64,000 nucleotides of DNA from Isoalcanivorax indicus (GCF_003259185.1 NZ_QGMP01000001.1:1116001-1180000), one strand, 5' to 3'; positions 14,950 to 22,503 are shown, counted from the stretch's first letter. Translations and numbers: made by a program. Notes: a model not told the origin generated them from the sequence alone.

Positions 14950-15199
14950 TGATCTGTAACCACTTTCTTGGACAAATATTTCTGTTCATGAGAGAGGTGC
15001 AGCATGGGACACACCCGGAAGAGAAATTACGATCGCTATACCCTGGCCTACAAACTCCAGGCCGTTAAGCTGGCTGATCTGTAACCACTTTCTTGGACAG
15101 ATATTTCTGTTCATGAGAGAGGTGCAGAATGGGACATACCCGGAAGAGAAACTACGACCGCTATACCCTGGCCTACAAACTCCAGGCCGTTAAGCTGGC
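14950..15199 (+). repeat. 125-bp tandem duplication of the IS left end
   Basis: 14950-15074 and 15075-15199 are the same segment with several base differences, each beginning with the inverted repeat TGATCTGTAACC and containing the transposase start region. The divergence of the copies suggests that they came from two related IS copies rather than a fresh duplication. Confidence 0.9.
15004..15084 (+). pseudogene. Truncated orfA start in the outer IS left-end copy
   Basis: The outer copy begins MGHTRKRNYDRYTLAYKLQA and runs 26 codons before reading into the inner inverted repeat, where it meets TAA. It duplicates the start of the functional frame at 15129 and lacks the rest of the helix-turn-helix. 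Confidence 0.75.
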
Positions 15200-15317
15200 C
15201 AATCATCCTGACGTTAGATCGAAGGATGTGGCCGAGTCCCTTGGCATCCACCCGGTGATGCTATACCGGTGGCAGATGGAGTATCGTCGAGGGGAGCTGA
15301 AGGAGAACAAGCAATGA
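15129..15317 (+). CDS. IS3 OrfA, helix-turn-helix part
   Basis: A 62-residue frame with the N-terminal DNA-binding segment of IS3-type OrfA: YTLAYKLQAVKLANHPDVRS, then KDVAESLGIHPVMLYRWQME. It would recognise the terminal inverted repeats. It ends in CAATGA, where the ATG of the next frame overlaps the stop (ATGA). In most relatives OrfA is one frame of about 100 residues including the coiled coil; here it is split by a -1 register change, either natural coupling or an inactivating shift. Confidence 0.8.
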   Translation: MGHTRKRNYDRYTLAYKLQAVKLANHPDVRSKDVAESLGIHPVMLYRWQMEYRRGELKENKQ

Positions 15318-15496
15318 AGCCTGTTGCCCCGTCTCCCAAGCGGCGCCCTGATCGCGCAGATCCTGTGCGTGAGGCCGAGGACAAGCTCGCCGCTGCGGAG
15401 AAGAAGATCAAGAAGCTGGAACGAGAGCTGGCCAGCCGCAACGAGGAGATCGATTTGCTAAAAAAGGCCGAGCGGTTCTTCCAGCGAAAAAAGTAG
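15314..15496 (+). CDS. IS3 OrfA, coiled-coil part
   Basis: A 60-residue frame starting at the ATG that overlaps the previous stop. It starts MKPVAPSPKRRPDRAD and continues EAEDKLAAAEKKIKKLEREL to NEEIDLLKKAERFFQRKK, the leucine-zipper-like oligomerisation helix of IS3 OrfA. It ends at TAG just after an A AAA AAG heptamer, the point where ribosomes shift to the OrfB frame. If the split between the two OrfA parts is natural, this frame depends on re-initiation at ATGA. Confidence 0.75.
   Translation: MKPVAPSPKRRPDRADPVREAEDKLAAAEKKIKKLERELASRNEEIDLLKKAERFFQRKK
15487..15493 (+). promoter_or_regulatory. Programmed -1 frameshift heptamer A AAA AAG (IS3)
   Basis: The heptamer is in the correct register (CGA AAA AAG TAG) for -1 slippage. 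After slipping, reading continues AAA GTA GCG CTC TAC without a stop into OrfB, giving the OrfAB fusion that is the active IS3 transposase. Confidence 0.85.
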
Positions 15497-16350
15497 CGCT
15501 CTACGAGCTGGTTGAGAAGAACCGCGAGCATCGAGATGTACGCAAGCTTTGTGAGTTGCTGGGTATATCACGCAGTGGCTTTTACGCCTGGCGCTCAAGG
15601 GTGGCCAGTGCCAGGCAGAAGCATGACGAGGTGCTGAAGCAGGCCATTCTCGAGATGCACCAGGGCTTCCGTCGCGCCTATGGGGCTCGCCGCGTTCATC
15701 AAGTGCTGCGCCAAAAGGGCTTGCCCTGCAGTGTCCGCCGGGTATCCAGGCTGATGAAAGAGGTCGGCATTTCAGCATCGACAAAGGGACTTTACGTCTG
15801 GAACCCTGGGCGGCATGAGTTCTACACGTCCGCAGGTAATATCCTGGCCCACGAGGAAGCGCCATCCAAAGAAGGCAGGCATTGGGCGGGCGACTTCACC
15901 TACATCAAGACCGGCACGGGGTGGCTGTACCACGCAGTGGTAGTCGACCTGTTCAGCCGCCGTGTGGTGGGCTGGTCGTTCAGCCGTAAGCGCAACAGCG
16001 AACTGACCAAGAGCGCCTTGCGCATGGCGCTGCTGCGCGAGAATCCACCACGGGGTTGTCTGTTCCATTCCGATCAGGGTATTGAGTATGCTGCACATGA
16101 CTACAGGGATGTACTCAGCACGGTGGAAATGCGTCGTAGCATGAGCCGGAAGGGCAACCCACTGGATAATGCGATGGTGGAGTCCTTCTTCCACACGCTG
16201 AAAGCGGAACTTGTTCATCAGCAACATTTCGATAGTGACATCGAAGCCGTTGCAAGAATCGTGGAGTACATCGAGTTCTATAATCGCGATAGACTCCATT
16301 CAGGAATCGGGTATCAGAATCCGCATGAGCATGTGCTGGCCTGTGCCTGA
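15487..16350 (+). CDS. IS3 OrfB transposase (DDE), made by frameshift
   Basis: Read from the slip site, this frame gives VALYELVEKNREHRDVRKLC and then the OrfB body. The HTH-like region contains AYGARRVHQVLRQKGLPCSV. The integrase core carries the catalytic triad: Asp in HWAGDFTYIKTG, Asp in FHSDQGIEYA and Glu in NAMVESFFHT, with 35 residues between the last two as expected for IS3 (D35E). There is no good independent start; internal TTG at 15556 lacks a ribosome site, so expression should depend on frameshifting. The stop is 27 bases before the right end of the IS. The core appears intact. Confidence 0.88.
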   Translation, partial: KKVALYELVEKNREHRDVRKLCELLGISRSGFYAWRSRVASARQKHDEVLKQAILEMHQGFRRAYGARRVHQVLRQKGLPCSVRRVSRLMKEVGISASTKGLYVWNPGRHEFYTSAGNILAHEEAPSKEGRHWAGDFTYIKTGTGWLYHAVVVDLFSRRVVGWSFSRKRNSELTKSALRMALLRENPPRGCLFHSDQGIEYAAHDYRDVLSTVEMRRSMSRKGNPLDNAMVESFFHTLKAELVHQQHFDSDIEAVARIVEYIEFYNRDRLHSGIGYQNPHEHVLACA

Positions 16351-16409
16351 AGTGTCCAATAAAGTGGTAGCAGTTCACGCCGTTTATGGCGGCGTTATAA
16401 GTAAAGATT

Positions 16410-17399
16410 ATGGATTCGTATATTTATATTGATCAAAATACCTTAAGTGATTTAAGAGAGCGAAAGCTTAAGGAATCAGAGGATGGAGGCCTTAGAAAAA
16501 TAAGAGAATTTTGCTGCAAAGATGGTATTCGCCTCGTTTACTCCGAAACCCATCTGCAAGAGATAGCTCAAATTCCTAAGGAGGAATATCGGCAGGAGCA
16601 TATTGAGTTGCTGTCTGAGTTGAGGGGGGTATATATAACTCCAATCACGACAGAGTTAAACGGAAAAGATCCCAATCTAGTTTGGTTGGATTTTTTAAAT
16701 AATGAGAATGAAAACGAAGCTAGTGGTATCAATAAGGTTGTTACGACATTCGATAGATTTAGCAGAAAGTTTTCTGGCCTTCCAATAGAAGAGAGTTTTG
16801 AAGAGCTAAACTCTCAACTCAAGGCGGCCCTTAAAGAAATGCTAGAGAATGCCGAGCGGGAGCTTAACAATTTAGATCCATCTGAACTCCTTGATGGTGG
16901 AGCTGAAGCAATAAAAGAAGCACAATCCCAGATAGCGGGTCAGTTAGAGGCTGTATCAAAAATTTCCGCTATTGATTTAGGGGGTGAGCAGGAGCTAGGC
17001 CCAAAGCCGCTAAGAGATCTTGAAAAGTTAAAAGCACTCCAGCTCGAGAGTCTCCCTGAGGGGCTAGTTATTAGTACAATTGACGAGTTATTTACCTCCG
17101 AAAATAGTGATTTTAATTGGTCAGACTATTTTGACGAAACTGTCCATAATCAAATTGCCAGGTGTTATTCGTTAATGAACTGGGCCGGTTATTATGCAGA
17201 CGATTTTACAAGCACTAAAAAGAGAAAAGACAGATTTAGGGCATCGAACAACGATTTAATGCATGTAAGAAATGCAGCGGGAGCTGCTCTGCTGATATCG
17301 AAAGATATTGCATTCATCAAGAAGGCTAAAGCTTGCTATTCTCATTTAGGCGTAAACACAGTAGTGGTAAATGCTAATGAAGTGGCTAATTACTTATAA
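16410..17399 (+). CDS. PIN-like domain cassette protein (putative nuclease)
   Basis: A 329-residue soluble protein. The N-terminus MDSYIYIDQNTLSDLRERKL and the segment DGIRLVYSETHLQEIAQIPK match the opening of PIN-like nuclease domains, where the first acidic residue follows a YIDQN strand. Near the C-terminus, NDLMHVRNAAGAALLISKDI and VNTVVVNANEVANYL fit the last acidic residue and strand of the fold. The middle is a long helical insertion (LNSQLKAALKEMLENAEREL). PIN-like proteins cut RNA in toxin and defence systems. The gene is AT-rich and starts 10 bases after the inner core of split attC7. PIN assignment is tentative. Confidence 0.6.
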   Translation: MDSYIYIDQNTLSDLRERKLKESEDGGLRKIREFCCKDGIRLVYSETHLQEIAQIPKEEYRQEHIELLSELRGVYITPITTELNGKDPNLVWLDFLNNENENEASGINKVVTTFDRFSRKFSGLPIEESFEELNSQLKAALKEMLENAERELNNLDPSELLDGGAEAIKEAQSQIAGQLEAVSKISAIDLGGEQELGPKPLRDLEKLKALQLESLPEGLVISTIDELFTSENSDFNWSDYFDETVHNQIARCYSLMNWAGYYADDFTSTKKRKDRFRASNNDLMHVRNAAGAALLISKDIAFIKKAKACYSHLGVNTVVVNANEVANYL

Positions 17400-17451
17400 C
17401 AAAGCGCTGCTGACGGACAATGCAGTTCTCCCGTTGTTGGCAGTGTTAGGC
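17394..17451 (+). repeat. attC site 8 (last one seen)
   Basis: Outer core TTATAAC (17394-17400, off consensus) and inner core GTTAGGC (17445-17451, consensus). The interior pairs GCTGCTGACGGACAATG-type arms with CCCGTTGTTGGCAG, a weaker palindrome. Total 58 bases. No further attC follows the next gene. Confidence 0.75.
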
Positions 17452-17467
17452 TTTTGAGAGCGAAGCT

Positions 17468-18229
17468 ATGAGTTATCCAGAACTCTGGCAGATGCACTTT
17501 TCTCTGTACCCAGAGAAAGTGCGTTGGGCGTTGGACTACAAGCGAGTGCCGCACATCCGGCACTCGCTGCTTCCTGGTCCGCATGCTGTGCGATTGATCG
17601 CCCGCTTTGGCCAGAAAGCAATGCCGATATTGCGTCATGAGGGCAACGTACTGAAGACTTCGGCTGCCGTGCTCGACTATGTGGAGCAGACTTGGCCCGA
17701 GTTGCCACTGTACCCGAAAGATCCCGACTCGCGTGCACAAGCGTTGGCGCTGCAGAAATGGTTTGATGACAAGATCGGCCCTGCCGTACGACGGGCCGGG
17801 TTCTATGAAATGTTGCCGCATACCGAATATAGCGCGCGTCGTATCGCCACAGGCTTGCCTGAATGGCAGCAGAAACTGTATGTGTCTGCATTTCCGGCTA
17901 TCCGAGCGATCATGATGCTTGATATGCAGATCAATGCGGCTGGCGCTGAAGCCGGCTGTACGTTGACCCAGGAAGCATTGGATTTTGTTGCGCGAAATTC
18001 TGAGCGGACGGGTTACCTGGTCGGTGATCGCTTCAGCGTTGCAGACCTCACCGCCGCCACCATTTTGTTCCCCACCTGCTTGCCGTCAGAGTACCCGGTT
18101 GATATTCCAAGGCCACTACCGTCCGGGTGGGAGCACTGGCTGGAACGTTGGCGGAATCACCCAGGCTGCGAATACGTAAGGCGCATCTACCGTGAGCATC
18201 GTGGAGTAAGCGCGGCGGTCGGCGGGTAA
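17468..18229 (+). CDS. Glutathione S-transferase family protein
   Basis: A 253-residue protein with a thioredoxin-fold GST N-terminus: SYPELWQMHFSLYPEKVRWA, then the strand-turn GQKAMPILRHEGNVLKTSAA with the cis-Pro before ILRHEG. A helical C-terminal domain contains YLVGDRFSVADLTAATILF, the N-capping motif. GSTs conjugate glutathione to electrophiles or reduce peroxides in the cytoplasm. It begins 17 bases after the inner core of attC8, like a cassette gene, but no attC follows it and its GC is closer to the chromosome. It may be the first chromosomal gene after the array or a last cassette that lost its site. Confidence 0.85.
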   Translation: MSYPELWQMHFSLYPEKVRWALDYKRVPHIRHSLLPGPHAVRLIARFGQKAMPILRHEGNVLKTSAAVLDYVEQTWPELPLYPKDPDSRAQALALQKWFDDKIGPAVRRAGFYEMLPHTEYSARRIATGLPEWQQKLYVSAFPAIRAIMMLDMQINAAGAEAGCTLTQEALDFVARNSERTGYLVGDRFSVADLTAATILFPTCLPSEYPVDIPRPLPSGWEHWLERWRNHPGCEYVRRIYREHRGVSAAVGG

Positions 18230-18440
18230 GTGTTGGACTTGCCTCATTGCAGTGGCCACTTCCAGGTCAGGGCATGGCTGAAGTATTCACGGAAGTGATA
18301 GCAGATAAAATAGTATATTCTCGGTGCTCGACTATCTGAGGCCGGTGGAATGCCAGAAAATGGCAGGGTGAAATGAAGCATGCTCATTTGATTTAGGCGA
18401 ACCAGCGCTGGTCAGCCAGCGGGCGGAGAGGTAGTAAACT
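18230..18440. other. Intergenic region after GST
   Basis: About 210 bases without a gene or a recognisable attC. An AT-rich patch (GATAAAATAGTATATTC near 18303) could be a promoter -10 region, and CCAGCGCTGG near 18401 is a small palindrome ahead of the next gene. Confidence 0.4.
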
Positions 18441-18812
18441 ATGATGGCTCTATATATTGCTGCGGTGTTGATCTTCATGCTCGGTTTGGCGCATTCGGTG
18501 CTGGGCGAGCGCTTTATCCTTACTCGCTTGTTCCGCCGGGACGCGTTGCCCAAGCTCTTCGGTGGCACCGAGTTCACGGCTCGTACCCTTCGCTTTGCGT
18601 GGCACATTACCACCGTCGCCTGGTGGGGTATTGCGTTGCTGCTCTGGTTGGCGGCGTCCGGCGATCTGACGACGGAGTCAGTCCTGGTCGTCCTGGGTTA
18701 CACGGTGGTTATTTCAGGAATCCTCCCGTTAGTGATTACCCGTGGCCGGCACCTGTCCTGGGTTGTCCTGTTTTTGGCGGGAGGTTTAGTGCTGTGGTAC
18801 GCAGGCGCCTGA
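18441..18812 (+). CDS. Small conserved membrane protein
   Basis: A 123-residue protein with four membrane helices: LYIAAVLIFMLGLAHSVLG, TLRFAWHITTVAWWGIALLL, VLVVLGYTVVISGILPLVIT and WVVLFLAGGLVLWYAGA. Histidines in AHSVLGERFI and FAWHITTVAWW lie within or near the helices. It has no known catalytic motif. It is preceded by a purine-rich region (GGAGAGGTAG) that can serve as ribosome site. Chromosomal codon use returns here, so this lies outside the cassette array. Function not recognised. Confidence 0.7.
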   Translation: MMALYIAAVLIFMLGLAHSVLGERFILTRLFRRDALPKLFGGTEFTARTLRFAWHITTVAWWGIALLLWLAASGDLTTESVLVVLGYTVVISGILPLVITRGRHLSWVVLFLAGGLVLWYAGA

Positions 18813-18951
18813 CACATCACTCAGGTTCGCTCAGGCCTTTCCGCGCCGCCCCCTATGCGCCGCTGGCGCCCTCACGGGCGACCCAGTGCGTCAGTGCCTG
18901 GCAGCAATGCTAGAATGCCGCCCATCATCCACTGATCCACAGGCCCCCTCA

Positions 18952-19791
18952 ATGGTACACATCGGTCAATTCAACCGGCTGCCGGTCCTGCGCCATTCCG
19001 ATTTCGGTCTCTTTCTGGATGCCGGTGATGGCCAGAGCATTCTGTTGCCCCGGCGTGATATTCCGACGGATCAGCCCTGCGAGCCGGGTGACCGGCTGGA
19101 GGTCTTTGTCTATCACGACAGTGAAGACCGCCCGGTGGCGACCACGCGCATGCCGAAGGTGCAGGTGGGGGAGTTCGCCAGCCTGAAGGTCGTGGATATC
19201 AACCCCGTGGGCCTGTTTCTCGACTGGGGTTTGCCCAAGGATCTGTTGCTGCCGCATTCGGAAGAAAAGCGCCCGTTGCAGGTGGGCGATTATTGCGTGG
19301 TGTATGTGTTCCTTGATGATCGCTCCGGGCGCATTGCCGCGAGCGCCCGCCTGGATCGCTATCTGGACAAGACCCCGGCGCGCTACCAGGTGGGGGAGCA
19401 GGTGGATCTGTTACTGGCGTCATCCACCGAAATGGGCTTCAAGGCGATCATCAACCACCGCCATTGGGGCCTGCTGCACCGCAACGAACTGTTCCGCCAT
19501 GTGCGCAATGGCATGCGCCTGAAGGGCTATATCAGCGAGCTGCGTACCGATGGCAAGATCAGCCTGAGCCTGCAACCCCCGGGGGACCAGGGGCGCGATG
19601 AACTCTCAGAACAGATTCTCGCCCGCCTGCGGCAGAACGGCGGCCAGTTGCCGCTGAGTGACAAAAGCGCGCCGTCGGCCATCACCGCAGCGTTTGGCGT
19701 CAGCAAGAACAATTTCAAGAAGGCCATTGGCGGCTTGTACAAGCAGGGGCTGATTGTGATCCATGCCGATCGTATTGAGCTTCTGGAGTAA
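18952..19791 (+). CDS. CvfB/YitL-type S1 RNA-binding protein
   Basis: A 279-residue protein. It starts MVHIGQFNRLPVLRHSDFGL and contains successive S1-like barrels: LDAGDGQSILLPRRDIPTDQ, VVDINPVGLFLDWGLPKDLL and a third with YQVGEQVDLLLASSTEMGFK. The C-terminus is a winged helix (KSAPSAITAAFGVSKNNFKK, then AIGGLYKQGLIVIHADRIEL). This order (S1 repeats plus winged helix) is that of CvfB, an RNA-binding regulator first studied in Gram-positive cocci. It would act in the cytoplasm on RNA. It stands alone with its own promoter region. Confidence 0.85.
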   Translation: MVHIGQFNRLPVLRHSDFGLFLDAGDGQSILLPRRDIPTDQPCEPGDRLEVFVYHDSEDRPVATTRMPKVQVGEFASLKVVDINPVGLFLDWGLPKDLLLPHSEEKRPLQVGDYCVVYVFLDDRSGRIAASARLDRYLDKTPARYQVGEQVDLLLASSTEMGFKAIINHRHWGLLHRNELFRHVRNGMRLKGYISELRTDGKISLSLQPPGDQGRDELSEQILARLRQNGGQLPLSDKSAPSAITAAFGVSKNNFKKAIGGLYKQGLIVIHADRIELLE

Positions 19792-19857
19792 CTCGTCCCG
19801 GCGGCTGCCAAGCAGGGTATACAAAGCACGGTACATTATTCCGGTCATGAGGTGCTT

Positions 19858-20100
19858 ATGACACAGCTTCCATCCCTTGGCCAACGCCTGCGCGCAGCCC
19901 GCAAGCGCCGCTTTCCCGGTGATGATCTGCACGCCTTCGCGGTGCGCGTCGGCGTCGCGCGCTCGACCCCGCAGAAGGTGGAGCAGGGCGATCTGAGCGT
20001 TGCCCTGGGCAAGCACCACGAGGCTGCCCGGATTCCGGGCCTTGAGGGAGGCTTCGAGCACCTGTTTGAGGTGGAGGAGAGTCTGTTTGACGACGCGTAA
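19858..20100 (+). CDS. HipB-like antitoxin, HTH XRE family
   Basis: An 80-residue protein with an XRE/HipB helix-turn-helix: TQLPSLGQRLRAARKRRFPG, then DDLHAFAVRVGVARSTPQKV and EQGDLSVALGKHHEAARIPG. HipB binds the HipA kinase and represses the operon. The stop at 20100 overlaps the start of the HipA frame, the usual hipBA order. Because the downstream hipA is damaged, this may be an orphan antitoxin kept as a repressor. Confidence 0.8.
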   Translation: MTQLPSLGQRLRAARKRRFPGDDLHAFAVRVGVARSTPQKVEQGDLSVALGKHHEAARIPGLEGGFEHLFEVEESLFDDA

Positions 20101-21092
20101 GCGCTACGACCTTCACATCAACACGGCTCATACCGGCAGGGTCTTGGCAGCTGAATGCCAACAGTGCTATCGACATGCTGGCCCTGGCGGGCCATAGCCG
20201 TATCGGCGCGCTTAGCATGGTGCCGGCGGGCGATGCGCCGGCCTGGGAGCCAGGTCTATCGCTGGATCTGCTCGACCGGATTGAGGGCGCCGCCCAGCAT
20301 ATCGACGATGCCGATCTCAGCGAGATGGACACCGAGGCGATCAGCCTGCTCTATCTGGCTGACGCCGGGGCCGGTGTTGGCGGCGCCCGGCCCAAAGCCC
20401 TGGTGCATGATGGCAGCCAAGCCTGGCTGGCCAAGTTCAACCGCCTCGGCGCAGACGCCTACAATAACGCCCGGGTAGAGCTGGCCTGCCTGAATATGGC
20501 GCGTGATGTCGGTATCCGCGTGGCGGAAGGGCATATCCGCAGCGGCATCAATGGCCGTGAAGTCCTGTTGCTGGAACGCTTTGATATGGCCCCCAATGAC
20601 GCGCGCCATCACCTGATCAGCGTCAATGCCCTGGTGAAGTCCCAGAGCACCCAGGCCGATCAGGGTGGCGCCTTCAGCTATGACGACATTGCCGAGCTGC
20701 TGAGGCGCCATTCACCGGACATCATTGCTGATCTCGATCAACTGATCCGCCTGATGCTGTTCAACCGTGCGATCAACAACCTTGATGACCATGAGCGCAA
20801 CTTCAGCCTAGTCTGGTCGGGCGAAGGTTATCGGTTTGCGCCCGCCTATGATCTGGTGCCAAGCCTGGTGCAGGGCGGGTATCCGGTGGCTGGTTTCGGA
20901 TACTCACCGTTTCCGCCGCGTCCTTCTGAGTTGTTGGCGGGCAGGAAGACGCTGGGATTGTCGGCGCCAAAGGTGCGTGCGGCAGCGGAGGAGGTTATGG
21001 GTGTGGTGAACCGCTGGCCAGAATACGCGGCCGCAGCAGGCTTGGAGGAGCAGGAGGCGGAGATTGTCGCTGGCTTTTTTTGCGCGCTGTAG
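20087..21092 (+). pseudogene. HipA kinase toxin, internally deleted and frameshifted
   Basis: The frame opening at 20087 gives TTRKRYDLHINTAHTGRVLA, the start of a HipA, but reaches a stop at 20197. From about 20140 the next frame continues WQLNANSAIDMLALAGHSRI and gives the rest: KALVHDGSQAWLAKFNRLGA, LLLERFD, SVNALVKSQSTQADQGGAFS and the kinase loop LFNRAINNLDDHERNFSLVW with YDLVPS. Roughly 65-70 residues of the N-terminal subdomain are missing, together with a frame change. The kinase core (about 305 residues from 20175) is still open. HipA phosphorylates glutamyl-tRNA synthetase in E. coli; this copy is probably inactive or altered. Confidence 0.75.
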
Positions 21093-21235
21093 GAATTTTG
21101 GCTTATTGGGCGCTGGCTAACAACAGTACGATATAATTTCGATATCACCAAATTGGGGATTAGGCCCTAATTGTGCGAACTCTTGGGCCAGTTCGACTCT
21201 GCGTATAGGTTTTACACTTGTATTAAGGTTGTACG

Positions 21236-22246
21236 ATGGAATGGGAGTCATCAGTTACCTGTGAGTTTTCGAGCACTGCCCATGCGAGGCATGCGAAGGA
21301 GACTCTGATCAGGGGGACGTCCGAGGACAGAGCGAGCGATTCTCGGAAAGACGTGGTCCTCAGCTCTGATTCATTCGAGATGCTCTTGCGATCAATGGAT
21401 GGAATTTTGCTTAAGGTTTGTCTTAAGGGAAAGAGACTTATATTGACGCTGTCAAGCCCTGAGGAACCCGAGTGGTTTCATGAAAAGATATGTAGTTCAT
21501 TGGGGCGCTTGGGCGCAGAACGGATTAAGGCAAATGTGAGCTGGGAAAGCGGCACTTCGGCGTATGTCTTCTCGGAAGGAAAGTTTTCCGTCGTTAACTT
21601 TCACGATTCCGAGGATTCGCCCCACTCTGTTATAGAGAATCAACTGAATCATAGTTATGGTGTTGGGGAGGAAGGCTGGAGTTTCGAGGTTGCCAGAGCA
21701 TCGGACTTCCTCCGTTCGATAAAGCGTGATGCCGTTGGCGATATAAACCTTGATCAGGTTTATGCTGCTTTTGAGAAGATAGCCTTGAAAGGCGAGTACC
21801 TTTATCAAGGTGAAGACCCAGTGAGTAAGATCTGGACCTCTATATCGATAACTCGTGATACGCTGTTTGTTAATCGAGTTGTCGCCCTGAAAGCGCCGGG
21901 TTACCCCGCTAGGTCTGATGTGGGCGTTTTTGATATCACTTTGGATGATGTGACCTCATATATGGATCAGGCAGGCTTTCACGCGAGAAAGGAGCATCTG
22001 GAGAAGAGCCTCGATCCGGAGATATACAGATGGTGGTGGCGCTATAAAGAATTTGACTGTTGTGTTAGTTGGAGGCCGGGTGAGCTGGACCAGGAGTTCG
22101 GTTTGTCTCGGTTTCTCTCTTATGATGCCACGCTGACAGAAGGGAAAGCGGAAGATATCAGAACCAGAGAGGAGAAGGTGGCAGATATACTTCGGGAAAT
22201 TAAAGAAGAGTCCGCCCGGCGAGCCCGGATTTCAGATGCCGATTAG
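21236..22246 (+). CDS. Hypothetical soluble protein in lower-GC island
   Basis: A 336-residue protein, acidic and apparently cytoplasmic. It begins MEWESSVTCEFSSTAHARHA and includes FEMLLRSMDGILLKVCLKGK and LILTLSSPEEPEWFHEKICS. Aromatic-rich stretches (YRWWWRYKEFDCCVSWRPGE) stand near the C-terminus, which ends in a charged helix (EEKVADILREIKEESARRAR). No family motif is recognised. GC is well below that of the backbone. It is the first of three unrelated-looking genes between the broken hipA and the anti-sigma gene, and no attC sites accompany them. Confidence 0.6.
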   Translation: MEWESSVTCEFSSTAHARHAKETLIRGTSEDRASDSRKDVVLSSDSFEMLLRSMDGILLKVCLKGKRLILTLSSPEEPEWFHEKICSSLGRLGAERIKANVSWESGTSAYVFSEGKFSVVNFHDSEDSPHSVIENQLNHSYGVGEEGWSFEVARASDFLRSIKRDAVGDINLDQVYAAFEKIALKGEYLYQGEDPVSKIWTSISITRDTLFVNRVVALKAPGYPARSDVGVFDITLDDVTSYMDQAGFHARKEHLEKSLDPEIYRWWWRYKEFDCCVSWRPGELDQEFGLSRFLSYDATLTEGKAEDIRTREEKVADILREIKEESARRARISDAD

Positions 22247-22503
22247 CGGCAGATGGCCGTTAATTAATGGTCTGTCTGCCTCTTGGAAAAAGGAGGGCGG
22301 CTGTAGCTGACTTCTTTTTTCCTGCTGTGGGAGTTTTTGGTGGGGTTGGTTATTTCTAGGGCTATAAAGACATCTATAAGGAATGCTTTGCCCGGTTCAG
22401 CATGGTATCGCGTTAGCTGAGAATTTCGATATTACTAGTATCGATTGTTAGGTTATGATCCTGTTAGTTCCTGGAGATGATTTCGTTAATTAAATGATGG
22501 ATC
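22247..22503. other. Intergenic region in lower-GC island
   Basis: About 257 bases with no gene. It includes an inverted AT-rich word (TTAATTAA at 22260) and TCGATATTACTAGTATCGA near 22425, a near-palindrome that could be an operator for the gene at 22504. No attC cores are seen. Confidence 0.35.

Larger units (their letters stand above)
14950..16377 (+). mobile_element. IS3-family insertion sequence inside attC7
   Basis: Left end TGATCTGTAACCACTTTCTT and right end (reverse complement) TGAACTGCTACCACTTTATT form 25-bp imperfect inverted repeats with four mismatches, both continuing to TGGACA. A 3-bp direct repeat CGC flanks the element (14947-14949 and 16378-16380). It contains an HTH reading frame, a coiled-coil frame with an A6G slip site and a DDE integrase-type transposase, all typical of IS3. 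The left end is duplicated in tandem (125 bp). Length with the duplication is 1428 bp. Confidence 0.92.
14893..16400 (+). repeat. attC site 7, split by the IS3-family element
   Basis: The left part (14893-14949) starts with outer core CCCTAAC and contains CGCCGGACGCTCG; the right part (16378-16400) ends with inner core GTTATAA. Removing 14950-16377 and one copy of the CGC target repeat gives a continuous site that aligns with attC6 across the join (CTCGCGCCG). The intact site would be 77 bases long. Confidence 0.85.
11053..17451 (+). mobile_element. Gene-cassette array without integrase (CALIN)
   Basis: At least eight cassettes lie head to tail on the plus strand. Each has one or no recognisable gene and ends in an attC-like site with an outer R'' core of RYYYAAC type, an internal imperfect palindrome (often containing GCCGGACGC) and an inner core GTTRRRY. 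Intervals are 57-96 bases. The genes have lower GC and different codon use from the flanks, and several stop codons fall inside the attC. No integrase gene lies in the window. Clusters of attC sites lacking an integrase are known as CALINs and can arise from loss of the integrase or be mobilised in trans. Confidence 0.88.

Noticed and set aside
21110-21235. Possible further attC (GGCTAAC near 21115)
   Set aside because: No matching GTTRRRY core and no internal palindrome; treated as chance.
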